Assembly: GCA_012841765.1 (NCBI GenBank)
Contig: DUUA01000213.1
Coordinates: 1 to 12,114, forward strand
Reading direction: 5' to 3'
Origin: Acholeplasmataceae bacterium
GTDB taxonomy: Bacteria > Bacillota_I > Bacilli_A > ML615J-28 > CAG-698
DNA: 12,114 bases
Made by a program: the position numbers and the translations under genes. The stretch's first letter is position 1. Each line of letters opens with the position of its first letter. Shown here in pieces: positions 1 through 6,960 of this stretch. A model generated the notes under the pieces. The model saw nothing but the letters and a program-made list of their open reading frames with translations. It had not been told where the DNA came from and searched no databases.

Positions 1-131
1 AACTTACATAATTCTAATAATATTTGTAAGTATTAAATAACTTAAAAAGGAAGAATAAAATAGGTAATGTTTAGTAAAATTAAGAATAATTATTAAAGAA
101 AATAAGCAATAAATATTTTAATTGAAATGTA
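1..131. other. AT-rich non-coding stretch at the window edge
   Basis: No gene can be supported here: all frames contain early stops and there is no ribosome binding site. The only structure is a 7-bp inverted repeat, ACTTACA at 2-8 and TGTAAGT at 25-31, with a 16-nt loop and no T-run. It could be the remnant of a terminator for a gene to the left, but this is weak. Confidence 0.3.
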
Positions 132-160
132 TTGACAACCTAAGATATTAGAATTATGAT
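132..160 (+). promoter_or_regulatory. Consensus sigma-A promoter of the microprotein gene
   Basis: The -35 box TTGACA (132-137) is perfect, the spacer is exactly 17 bp and the -10 box is TATGAT (155-160). Transcription would start near 167, almost on the ribosome binding site AAGGAGG at 167-173, giving a leader of only about 16 nt. Together with the promoter of rpsD this is the best -35/-10 pair in the window, which suggests high constitutive expression. Confidence 0.85.
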
Positions 161-182
161 ATTGAAAAGGAGGGATAATACT

Positions 183-278
183 ATGGCAAAAAAAGAAGTT
201 AAACCTGCTCCAAAAGCAGCTCCAATGAAGCCTGCTCCAAAAGTAGAACCAGCTAAACCAGTCACAAAGAAAAAGTAG
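183..278 (+). CDS. Lys/Pro/Ala-rich 31-residue microprotein, function unknown
   Basis: I do not recognise this gene. It reads ATG to TAG without interruption and encodes 31 residues: 10 Lys, 7 Pro, 6 Ala, 2 Glu and no aromatic residue, for a net charge of about +8. It is expected to be disordered, cytosolic and able to bind nucleic acid or another polyanion. KPAPK occurs twice (residues 7-11 and 16-20), and the C-terminus is KKK. The case for a real gene is its setting: a consensus promoter at 132-160, a strong ribosome binding site (AAAAGGAGG, 165-173) nine bases before the ATG, and a dedicated 17-bp terminator hairpin 20 bases after the stop. The resulting transcript would be only about 180 nt. 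The composition resembles histone-H1-like tails and the Lys/Pro/Ala extensions of some bacterial DNA- or ribosome-binding proteins. The alternative is that the RNA itself is the product and the ORF is incidental. Confidence 0.7.
   Translation: MAKKEVKPAPKAAPMKPAPKVEPAKPVTKKK
201..243 (+). repeat. 27-bp-period direct repeat inside the microprotein gene
   Basis: CCTGCTCCAAAAG occurs at 204-216 and again at 231-243, a shift of exactly nine codons. It encodes the two KPAPK units. AA(A/G) precedes both copies, extending the match to 16 positions with one difference. The peptide therefore probably grew by tandem duplication. Confidence 0.75.
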
Positions 279-297
279 AAATTACTAATATGATATT

Positions 298-350
298 AAA
301 AATACGAATACAAGCAATTAAACTTGTGTTCGTATTTTTGTTTTTGTTTT
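298..350 (+). terminator. Strong intrinsic terminator after the microprotein gene
   Basis: A 17-bp stem pairs 298-314 with 323-339 (one G-U pair at T309/G328) around an 8-nt loop. It is followed by GTTTTTGTTTT. The stem runs into the T-run, as expected for a Rho-independent terminator, and isolates the microprotein gene from the ABC exporter downstream. Confidence 0.9.
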
Positions 351-377
351 ACTAATTCAGATCATCCTTTCTTTACC

Positions 378-406
378 TTTAAAAAGATGGCTAATTATGC
401 TATAAT
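378..406 (+). promoter_or_regulatory. Extended -10 promoter of the ABC exporter
   Basis: The -10 box is a perfect TATAAT (401-406) preceded by TGC (398-400), which is a TGn extension. The -35 at 378-383 is only TTTAAA, with a 17-bp spacer. The ribosome binding site GGAG follows at 426-429. Confidence 0.7.
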
Positions 407-436
407 TAATAATTGAGTTAATAAAGGAGATAGGTG

Positions 437-2167
437 ATGGTTAAAAAATTTGCTAAGTATTATAAACCGCATTTAAAATTATTTATTTTTGATTTGATTT
501 GTGCAACATTGGTTGCTGTAATTGGACTTGTTTTTCCAATTGCTACAAATTTAGTTTTAAAAAAATATTTAATTAGTGATAAAATCCAATTAGTATTTAT
601 AGTTGGGGGATTAATGTTAGCGCTATATGTAATTAGGTTTTTCTTGAATTATTTTATTGGCTACTATGGACATATAATGGGTATTAGAATTGAAACAGAT
701 ATGAGAAGGGATCTATTTCATAAATTAGAAACTTTAGATTATCAATTTTATGATGATAATAAAACTGGAGTTTTAATGGCTAATTTAACAACACATCTTC
801 ATGATGTGTCAGAAATGAGCCACCATGCTCCTGAAGATTTATTTATATCTTTGTTGATGTTAATTGGTAGTTTTATTATTCTTTCATTTGTTAATTTATA
901 TCTAACGTTAATTGTTTTTGTTTTTTTGATAATGTTAATTTCTTATTCTTTATATAGAAGAAAGAAAATGCTTGAAAGGTTTATTATAACAAGAACTGCT
1001 CAAGAAGAATTAAACGCAAGTGTAGAAAGTAGTATTAGCGGAATAAGATTAACCCAAGCATATACGAATGATTTATATGAAGAAGAAAGATTTAAAAAAG
1101 ATAATGAAGTATATTTAGAAGCAAGGACAAAGGTGTTTAGAGAAATAGCTTTATTTACAACAGGCAATGATTTCTTTATTAATTTAGCAAATCTTTCAGT
1201 ATTAGTGTTTGGCGGATTCTTTGTTTATAAAGAGTTTATTACATTAATTGATTTAACTACTTTTTTCTTATATATTAATTTTTTGATTAAGCCAATTAGT
1301 AGATTAACTAATTCGATGGAACAAATGCAACAGGGCTTTTCTGGCATTAAGAAATTTTTTAATATTATGGAGATGGAACCATCTATTGTCAATAAAGAAG
1401 ATTTTGTAATAGACGAAATTACTAAAGGTATTATTGAATTTGAAAATGTGGATTTTCATTATCATCAAGATGGAGAACATGAAAGAGATCATATTTTAAA
1501 AAACTTTAATTTAACAATTCCTGAAGGTAAAAAGATTGCTCTTGTTGGTGAAACTGGAGTTGGCAAATCAACTATTTCTAAGTTAGTTCCTAGGTTTTAT
1601 GATGTTTCTGGAGGAGCTATCTTAATTGATGGAATTGATGTTCGTGATTATGATGTTTATACATTAAGAAAAGCAATTGGTCATGTTCAACAAGATGTTT
1701 TTATTTTTTATGGAACGATAAAAGAGAATATATTATATGGCAGGGTTGATGCAACAGATGAAGAAGTAATTGAAGCAGCAAAAAAAGCACAAATTCATGA
1801 CTTCATTTTAACACTTGAACAAGGATATGAAACAATAACTGGAGAAAGAGGAGTTAAATTATCTGGTGGACAAAAACAGAGAATTTCTATTGCCAGATTA
1901 TTTTTGAAAGATCCTAAAATATTAATTTTAGATGAAGCAACTTCGTCTCTTGATAATATTACGGAAATGCAGATACAAAAAGCTCTTGATTTATTATCAG
2001 TAGGTAAAACTACAATTACAATAGCTCATCGTCTTTCAACAATTAAAAATGCTGATGAAATAATAGTTCTTGGAAAAGAAGGAATTATTGAAAGAGGTAA
2101 ACATAAAGATTTAGTAAATTCAGATGGATATTATTCTGATTTATATAAAGCAACTATAGCGGTATAA
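437..2167 (+). CDS. Half-size ABC exporter (MsbA/LmrA-like permease-ATPase fusion)
   Basis: The 576-residue protein is a type IV ABC exporter half-transporter that should homodimerise in the cell membrane and expel a lipid, drug or peptide. The N-terminal half (about 1-310) has six hydrophobic segments, roughly 15-40, 52-78, 135-155, 156-176, 245-265 and 268-292. The C-terminal ATPase is complete: Walker A GETGVGKST (371-379), Q-loop Gln419, signature LSGGQ (475-479), Walker B ILILDEA with catalytic Glu500, D-loop SSLD and H-loop His531. The first cytoplasmic region contains HHAPEDLF, which I recall as typical of a Firmicute subfamily of these exporters. I start at ATG 437: GGAG at 426-429 is seven bases upstream, whereas the in-frame GTG at 434 is too close. 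There is no partner gene for a heterodimer, and no substrate-specific neighbour, so the substrate is unknown. Confidence 0.93.
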   Translation: MVKKFAKYYKPHLKLFIFDLICATLVAVIGLVFPIATNLVLKKYLISDKIQLVFIVGGLMLALYVIRFFLNYFIGYYGHIMGIRIETDMRRDLFHKLETLDYQFYDDNKTGVLMANLTTHLHDVSEMSHHAPEDLFISLLMLIGSFIILSFVNLYLTLIVFVFLIMLISYSLYRRKKMLERFIITRTAQEELNASVESSISGIRLTQAYTNDLYEEERFKKDNEVYLEARTKVFREIALFTTGNDFFINLANLSVLVFGGFFVYKEFITLIDLTTFFLYINFLIKPISRLTNSMEQMQQGFSGIKKFFNIMEMEPSIVNKEDFVIDEITKGIIEFENVDFHYHQDGEHERDHILKNFNLTIPEGKKIALVGETGVGKSTISKLVPRFYDVSGGAILIDGIDVRDYDVYTLRKAIGHVQQDVFIFYGTIKENILYGRVDATDEEVIEAAKKAQIHDFILTLEQGYETITGERGVKLSGGQKQRISIARLFLKDPKILILDEATSSLDNITEMQIQKALDLLSVGKTTITIAHRLSTIKNADEIIVLGKEGIIERGKHKDLVNSDGYYSDLYKATIAV

Positions 2168-2172
2168 AATAA

Positions 2173-2206
2173 AAAAACACTGAAAGAATAAAATTTCAGT
2201 GTTTTT
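2173..2206. terminator. Bidirectional terminator between convergent genes
   Basis: A perfect 13-bp stem pairs 2173-2185 with 2194-2206 around an 8-nt loop. The outer five pairs are A-T, so each strand ends in a T-run. It serves the ABC exporter from the left and the phosphodiester-glycosidase-family gene, which stops at 2216, from the right. Confidence 0.9.
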
Positions 2207-2215
2207 ATTTTAAAT

Positions 2216-4132
2216 TTATTTATAAATATTATAAAGCATATTATTAAATGAATTAATCATTTGATTTAAATTCAAAGCAATTTTTGAATTAGCGTTTTTA
2301 ATATTTATAATTTGGATACCATTATTGTAATCAACTGTGTATATTAAATCAACAAAATCAATTGATGAAATTTCACTTTTTGGAATGGTTAATATCTTAT
2401 TATTTAATTGATATTCTTTACCATTATATTTAATGGTTGCGTTAGCTAAGTTTGATGCATCATCTGTATCTCGGAATTTGACTTCAAAATTATAAGAATT
2501 TTCAGTTTCACTCATTGTTAAGTCCATAAAGTTAATTTCTCTTTTTAAACTATAGAATTCATCTTTTAATGTTGGAACATTAATTTCATGTCCTAAAGTA
2601 TCAGTATAATATAATTGGTATTTATATAAAGTATTAGGACGTAATCCTTTTATTTTAGCGATATCAGCTAATGGGTATAATTGATCATTAACTTTTAGTG
2701 ATAAAGACTGAATATCATGATCATTTGTGTTTTCAACAGAAACTGAAAAATCAGCTGATGTTGTTGAAAGGGCATTAATTTCTAAGTTTATTTCTGGTTT
2801 TTTTACAACAATTAATAAAACATTAGAAACAGATCTAGGCCCACTATCTGATGGGTTATTTGTTTGTACAAACTGACCATTTTTCTTAATAATCATGTTT
2901 GAACTTCCACCACCATCTAAATTAAAACCATCAACACAACGGTAATATTTTAAAAGAGATCCTAGTTCTGGGCCATCCATCCCATGAAAGCCAAGAGCAG
3001 GTTGTCTGCCATCTACTACAGAAACAATCATATCACCATTTTCTTTTATCCCAAATACAGTTCTTGAATGTCTTTGGTCAAAGTTCCCTTGCTTATCATT
3101 AATGTAAGCTCCATTTTTTAAGAAAACTCCACGGTACCCCATTGTAGATTTTACATCTTTGTAAGCTCCATCAAATTCAAATTGAACTCTAATTTTATTT
3201 CCTAAAGCTAAATAATTAATAATTTCATTATTTTTAGTGACAACTGCAAATTTGCCTTTTGTAAGAGTTTGCATATCTAATGAATCGATAACGCCTTTTC
3301 CATAAAAGTCTGTTTCGCTACTTGGAAGTGCAAATTCAGCTTTAGTAACTCCAAAGACAACACCGGCACCAGCATCAATTGAAGAAGCAACAACATTATG
3401 CTTATCATCATAGTTAGCGTAATAAACAGAAGACTCACCGTCATTTGGTATTTTATTAATAGACTCTATTTGAAATGTTTTGATAATTTCGTCGGTTTCA
3501 TTAAAAACATCCAAAGTCATATAATCAGTTCTATCAAATTTTTGTCCAAATACAATACTATTAGCTGTTCCATCGTTTTTAAAACCTAAAATTCCACTTG
3601 TTGAATAACCATGCTTTTCTGTCTTGTAATAATTTCCATCAACAAGAGCTGGCGCATCAGTAGTTTTACCAAAATTACGGTTAGAGTTAATGTCAAAGAA
3701 ATCTCCATTTACTCCAGCAATTACTTCGTAACCTGGGTTGTCTCTTTCGTATTTAGCAGCCATGTTTTTAACAGTTGCTCTGTTCCAAACATGATTATCC
3801 AAATTAACGCCATTTACAAATTTAACTCCTGAGGTTGCTGGGATATCTAAAATGTTTATTTGTTGAGAATAATACACTCCTGAAACAATTCTTTCAGTTC
3901 CATAACCATAACCAGCGATATAGCCACCTAATTCAGTGCTACTCATACCTTTGTCCACATAATGTTTTATTCCATAAGGAAGATTATTTATTTCCTTTGT
4001 TGAATCTACATAATATTTTGCGTTCCCACCAGCATCAATACCTGCTTGACCTGCCGCAATAGTTGAGGTTACTCCTAAACCAAGTGTTGCAAATAATAAT
4101 AATACAGTAATTAATAATTTAAAGTTTGACAT
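2216..4132 (-). CDS. Secreted phosphodiester glycosidase (NAGPA-domain) protein
   Basis: This 638-residue exported protein carries a phosphodiester glycosidase (NAGPA) domain. The family is named after the enzyme that removes GlcNAc from GlcNAc-1-phosphodiesters; bacterial members are thought to act on envelope or exopolysaccharide phosphodiesters. Residues 1-27 form a signal peptide (Lys5, a hydrophobic core at 6-20, then small residues ending near STIAA) with no lipobox Cys. Family motifs follow in order: NGDFFD (142-147), RTVFG (357-361), VDGR (373-376), HGM (383-385), EL (389-390), NLDGGGSS (404-411) and NNPSD...R.V.N (425-437). From about 446 to the end, beta-rich sequence looks like two Fn3/Ig-like modules. 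No LPXTG or C-terminal membrane anchor is visible. The start is ATG 4132, because AGGAG lies seven bases upstream; an in-frame TTG at 4156 overlaps the -10 box. The native substrate is unknown. Confidence 0.88.
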   Translation of the reverse strand: MSNFKLLITVLLLFATLGLGVTSTIAAGQAGIDAGGNAKYYVDSTKEINNLPYGIKHYVDKGMSSTELGGYIAGYGYGTERIVSGVYYSQQINILDIPATSGVKFVNGVNLDNHVWNRATVKNMAAKYERDNPGYEVIAGVNGDFFDINSNRNFGKTTDAPALVDGNYYKTEKHGYSTSGILGFKNDGTANSIVFGQKFDRTDYMTLDVFNETDEIIKTFQIESINKIPNDGESSVYYANYDDKHNVVASSIDAGAGVVFGVTKAEFALPSSETDFYGKGVIDSLDMQTLTKGKFAVVTKNNEIINYLALGNKIRVQFEFDGAYKDVKSTMGYRGVFLKNGAYINDKQGNFDQRHSRTVFGIKENGDMIVSVVDGRQPALGFHGMDGPELGSLLKYYRCVDGFNLDGGGSSNMIIKKNGQFVQTNNPSDSGPRSVSNVLLIVVKKPEINLEINALSTTSADFSVSVENTNDHDIQSLSLKVNDQLYPLADIAKIKGLRPNTLYKYQLYYTDTLGHEINVPTLKDEFYSLKREINFMDLTMSETENSYNFEVKFRDTDDASNLANATIKYNGKEYQLNNKILTIPKSEISSIDFVDLIYTVDYNNGIQIINIKNANSKIALNLNQMINSFNNMLYNIYK

Positions 4133-4155
4133 ATTTACACTCCTTTTTCCAAACA

Positions 4156-4184
4156 ATTATATCATAAAAAATTATAGAACAAAA
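4156..4184 (-). promoter_or_regulatory. Extended -10 promoter of the glycosidase gene
   Basis: On the minus strand TATAAT lies at 4161-4156 and is preceded by TGA (4164-4162), a TGn extension. The -35 region is weak (TTTTGT, 17-bp spacer). It overlaps one edge of a perfect palindrome at 4184-4205. Confidence 0.65.
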
Positions 4185-4205
4185 GAAATGTATAAATACA
4201 TTTCT
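4184..4205 (-). terminator. Perfect 22-bp palindrome, probable terminator of exonuclease III
   Basis: AGAAATGTAT and ATACATTTCT are exact inverted arms separated by AA. On the minus strand the palindrome begins within the exonuclease stop codon and runs into TTTTGTT, so it can fold as an 8-bp hairpin with a 6-nt loop and act as a GC-poor terminator. Its far end touches the -35 region of the next gene, so an operator role is possible. Confidence 0.45.
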
Positions 4206-4953
4206 AAATTTTAATGATTAATTCCACAGGACAATGGTCACTTCCTAAAATTTGATCATGAATATTGGCATCAATAATGTTTTCTTTGATATCATCACTA
4301 ACTATAAAGTAATCAATTCTCCAACCAATATTTCTATCCCTAGCTTGTCTCATATAACTCCACCACGAATATTTAATAGTATCAGGATATAAGTATCTAA
4401 ATGAATCTGTAAAACCTGAATCCAGCAATGCAGTAAATTTGTTTCTTTCTTCAATTGTAAAGCCGGCGTTTCTTTCATTACTTTTAGGGTTTTTGATATC
4501 AATTTCTTGATGAGCAACATTTAAATCTCCACATAATATAACAGATTTATGTTTATTAAGTTTATTAAGATATTCTCTTAAAGTATCATCATATTCCATT
4601 CTATAATCAAGTCTTTCTAATCCCCTTTGAGAATTAGGAACATATGTATTTACAAAATAGAAATTATCGAACTCTAAGGTGATGGCTCTGCCTTCATCTA
4701 GATATTTACCATTCAGTCCCAATTGGACTGATAATGGTTTTTTCTTTGTATAAATTAGTGTTCCTGAATAACCTTTTTTAAAAGCATCAAACCAGTATTC
4801 AAAGTAACCAACATAGTCAAATTCTTTTTGCTCTTCTTGCATCTTTGTTTCTTGAATTGCAAAGATATCAGCATCAACTAAATCAAAAAACTCTTTAAAA
4901 CCTTTTTTATGACAGGCACGTAGGCCATTAACATTCCATGATATAAATTTCAT
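4204..4953 (-). CDS. xth: Exonuclease III / AP endonuclease
   Basis: The 249-residue protein is an Xth/ExoA-type AP endonuclease, which incises DNA 5' to abasic sites in base excision repair and degrades 3' ends. All catalytic motifs of the EEP fold are present: WNVNG (Asn7), QETK (metal ligand Glu35), TYVPNS (Tyr104), CGDLN (Asp143, Asn145), RIDYF (Asp214) and SDHCP (Asp239, His240). The length matches B. subtilis ExoA at about 250. I start at ATG 4953: the in-frame GTG at 4962 lies within the ribosome binding site AAGGTGG. The gene is monocistronic, with its own extended -10 promoter and a palindrome at its stop codon. Confidence 0.95.
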   Translation of the reverse strand: MKFISWNVNGLRACHKKGFKEFFDLVDADIFAIQETKMQEEQKEFDYVGYFEYWFDAFKKGYSGTLIYTKKKPLSVQLGLNGKYLDEGRAITLEFDNFYFVNTYVPNSQRGLERLDYRMEYDDTLREYLNKLNKHKSVILCGDLNVAHQEIDIKNPKSNERNAGFTIEERNKFTALLDSGFTDSFRYLYPDTIKYSWWSYMRQARDRNIGWRIDYFIVSDDIKENIIDANIHDQILGSDHCPVELIIKI

Positions 4954-4973
4954 AATATCCACCTTTTTAAGAT

Positions 4974-5002
4974 ATTATAACATATAAATGGTTATGATAA
5001 AG
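4974..5002 (-). promoter_or_regulatory. Extended -10 promoter of exonuclease III
   Basis: On the minus strand TATAAT lies at 4979-4974 and is preceded by TGT (4982-4980). The -35 around 5002-4997 is poor (CTTTAT). It lies 5 bp from the -35 of the divergent regulator promoter. Confidence 0.6.
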
Positions 5003-5007
5003 AATTA

Positions 5008-5036
5008 TTGATTCTAAGGCCATTAATTGATATAAT
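5008..5036 (+). promoter_or_regulatory. Promoter of the PucR-type regulator
   Basis: TTGATT (5008-5013), a 17-bp spacer and TATAAT (5031-5036) preceded by TGA (5028-5030) make a strong promoter with both a good -35 and an extended -10. The TTG in the -35 opens a longer reading frame in phase with the regulator, but this is coincidence: it lies upstream of the transcription start. Confidence 0.75.
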
Positions 5037-5061
5037 AAATAAGAGAAAAGGAATTAGTGAT

Positions 5062-5760
5062 ATGTGGGAAAAGAAAATAGTTAATGTTGTAAAAGAGAAA
5101 ATAGCTTCTCCAACTTATATAAATAAATTAGCAAAAGATATGTACGAATTTCTATTTTTGGAAGAGAAGAAGGAATTTGAAAACTTTTATTTTTTGATTT
5201 TATCTATTAAAAACAGTAATGAGAAGCAAGAAATCATGGATTTTTTTCTAGATATAATAAGTGGTTCTTTTTATATAGAAATAGAAAACTATTTTGTTTT
5301 ATTTTATAATCTTAAATTAGATATTGAAATAGATAAACTAATCTTATCTTTAAGCGAAGATTTTTCTGTTAATATAAGGCTCTTTTCAAGTGGGAAAGTT
5401 TCTTTTGAGAACCCCAATAATTTTTATGAGATTTATCAAATTTATAAGAAGTATTTAGATAAAGACAATCTTTATTATTGTTCTAATAAGGAATTAATTA
5501 TGGAATTATATAATAAAGATAATGATAGTTTGTTAAGAATAAAACCAATCATCATTAGTAAAGTTCTAGCTGATCATCAATTAGAAAATTTAGTATATGC
5601 TTTTGTAAATAATAATTTAAATATTACAAAAACTGCTAAAGATATATATATGCATCGAAATACTATTAATAATAAGTTAGATTTGATTTATAAGGAAACG
5701 AAACTAAATATTAGACATTTCCATGATGCGATGGCTTTATTATTGTTGCTTTCATTATAA
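5062..5760 (+). CDS. Small transcriptional regulator with PucR/CdaR-type C-terminal HTH
   Basis: The 232-residue protein ends in a PucR C-terminal helix-turn-helix domain (about 174-232). The match includes LENLVYAF, TAKDIYMHRNTINNKL (191-206) and a closing Leu-rich helix, the pattern shared by PucR and CdaR regulators, many of which are activators. The first 170 residues, rich in Phe, Tyr, Ile, Lys and Asp, show no sensory domain that I can name; the protein is much shorter than full PucR or CdaR. The start is ATG 5062, with AAAAGGA about ten bases upstream. The next gene, 78 bases downstream on the same strand, is a sugar-transport ATPase with a palindrome just upstream of its -35, so control of that gene is the natural hypothesis. 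The inducer is unknown. Confidence 0.75.
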   Translation: MWEKKIVNVVKEKIASPTYINKLAKDMYEFLFLEEKKEFENFYFLILSIKNSNEKQEIMDFFLDIISGSFYIEIENYFVLFYNLKLDIEIDKLILSLSEDFSVNIRLFSSGKVSFENPNNFYEIYQIYKKYLDKDNLYYCSNKELIMELYNKDNDSLLRIKPIIISKVLADHQLENLVYAFVNNNLNITKTAKDIYMHRNTINNKLDLIYKETKLNIRHFHDAMALLLLLSL

Positions 5761-5766
5761 TATTAT

Positions 5767-5781
5767 TGTGCAATCTGCACA
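5767..5781. promoter_or_regulatory. Palindromic operator candidate upstream of ugpC
   Basis: TGTGCA and TGCACA are perfect 6-bp arms around ATC. The site ends one base before the -35 box (5782) of the ATPase gene. This is where an activator would contact RNA polymerase. No T-run follows, which argues against a terminator for the regulator gene. Confidence 0.5.
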
Positions 5782-5810
5782 TTGTTTATAAATAGATTTA
5801 AATGTATAAT
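5782..5810 (+). promoter_or_regulatory. Promoter of the UgpC-type ATPase gene
   Basis: TTGTTT (5782-5787), a 17-bp spacer and TATAAT (5805-5810) form a moderate promoter without a proper TGn element. Transcription should start near 5817, leaving about 22 nt before the ATG with AGGAGG at 5825-5830. Confidence 0.65.
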
Positions 5811-5838
5811 ATCTTTATATATGTAGGAGGTATAATTA

Positions 5839-6960
5839 ATGGCTACAGTTACGTTAAAGAATATGAACAAGGTATATGATGGCAATGTTCATGCCGTTAT
5901 TGACTTTAACTTACAAGTTAAAGATAAAGAATTTATTGTTTTGGTTGGACCATCTGGTTGTGGGAAAACTACTACTCTGCGAATGGTTGCAGGATTAGAA
6001 GATATTACTTCAGGTGAATTACGAATTGATGATGAAGTAATGAATGATGTTGCTCCAAAAGATAGAAATATTGCCATGGTTTTCCAAAACTATGCATTAT
6101 ATCCTCATATGACTGTATATGATAATATGGCATTTGGATTAAAATTAAGAAAATTTGGTCGTGATGAAATCGACCGTAAAGTTAATAGAGCTGCAGAAAT
6201 TTTAGGATTAAAATCACTTCTTGACAGACGTCCTAAAGCATTATCAGGTGGACAAAGACAACGTGTTGCTCTTGGTAGAGCAATAGTACGTGACGCAAAG
6301 GTATTCTTAATGGATGAGCCATTATCAAACCTTGATGCAAAGCTTCGTGTTCAAATGAGATCTGAAATTATAAAATTAACTGAAAATTTAGGAATTACAA
6401 CAATTTATGTTACGCATGACCAAATTGAAGCGATGACAATGGCTACAAGAATTGTAGTTATGAAAGATGGTTTGATTCAACAAGTAGGAACTCCAAAAGA
6501 TATTTATGATAATCCTGACAATATATTTGTAGGCGGATTTATTGGAACACCTCCAATGAACTTTTTAGAAGGTTATGTTTCTGAAGAAAAGAAGTTTGTT
6601 ATAGGTGATCATAAAAAAGGATTTATCATGATTGATGTTCCTGATGAGCAATATGAAATAATAAAGAAACACTCTATGATTGAAAAACCAATCGTTATGG
6701 GAATTAGACCAGAAGATATTTATGACCAAGAAGAAGATTTTGCAAAATATCCGGGAGATATTCTTAAATTTAAAGTTGAAGTTGCTGAATTATTGGGACC
6801 AGAAACGCAAATTTATGCTGAAATTGCTGGACAAAACATGGTAGCAAAAGTTAATGCTAGAATAGATTTACATATGAACGATGAAGTTAAACTTGCATTG
6901 AATATGAAAAAATCTCATTTCTTTGATCCTGAAACAGAATTAAGATTAAAAAAATATTAA
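5839..6960 (+). CDS. ugpC: ABC sugar importer ATPase, UgpC/MsmX/MalK type
   Basis: This 373-residue cytoplasmic ATPase powers carbohydrate (CUT1) importers. The ATPase domain is complete: Walker A GPSGCGKTT (37-45), Q-loop Gln83 in VFQNYALYPH, signature LSGGQ (135-139), Walker B FLMDEP with Glu160, D-loop SNLD and H-loop His193. Residues from about 235 form the MalK-type TOBE regulatory domain (GIRPEDI at 278-284). ATG 5839 is preceded by TAGGAGG at 8-nt spacing. No permease or solute-binding gene lies nearby, and the gene is closed by a terminator. This isolation fits the MsmX habit of one shared ATPase energising several sugar transporters encoded elsewhere. The upstream regulator and the palindrome suggest transcriptional control. 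The exact substrate cannot be read from this protein. Confidence 0.93.
   Translation: MATVTLKNMNKVYDGNVHAVIDFNLQVKDKEFIVLVGPSGCGKTTTLRMVAGLEDITSGELRIDDEVMNDVAPKDRNIAMVFQNYALYPHMTVYDNMAFGLKLRKFGRDEIDRKVNRAAEILGLKSLLDRRPKALSGGQRQRVALGRAIVRDAKVFLMDEPLSNLDAKLRVQMRSEIIKLTENLGITTIYVTHDQIEAMTMATRIVVMKDGLIQQVGTPKDIYDNPDNIFVGGFIGTPPMNFLEGYVSEEKKFVIGDHKKGFIMIDVPDEQYEIIKKHSMIEKPIVMGIRPEDIYDQEEDFAKYPGDILKFKVEVAELLGPETQIYAEIAGQNMVAKVNARIDLHMNDEVKLALNMKKSHFFDPETELRLKKY

Noticed and set aside
2..31. Inverted repeat near the left edge as a terminator
   Set aside because: Only a 7-bp stem with a 16-nt loop and no T-run; such repeats are expected by chance in DNA this AT-rich.
3398..4062. Three short plus-strand ORFs opposite the glycosidase gene
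   Set aside because: They mirror the coding bias of the minus-strand gene, are short and unrelated to each other, and show no initiation signals.
4133..4156. TTG at 4156 as start of the glycosidase gene
   Set aside because: It overlaps the -10 box. ATG 4132 has AGGAG at proper spacing and begins a typical signal peptide.
5008..5061. TTG at 5008 as start of the regulator, adding 18 residues
   Set aside because: TTGATT at 5008-5013 is the -35 box and TATAAT follows at 5031-5036, so this start would precede transcription. ATG 5062 has a good ribosome binding site.
5767..5781. Palindrome as terminator of the regulator gene
   Set aside because: The stem is only 6 bp with a 3-nt loop and is followed by TTGTTTATAA, not a T-run; its position against the -35 favours an operator.
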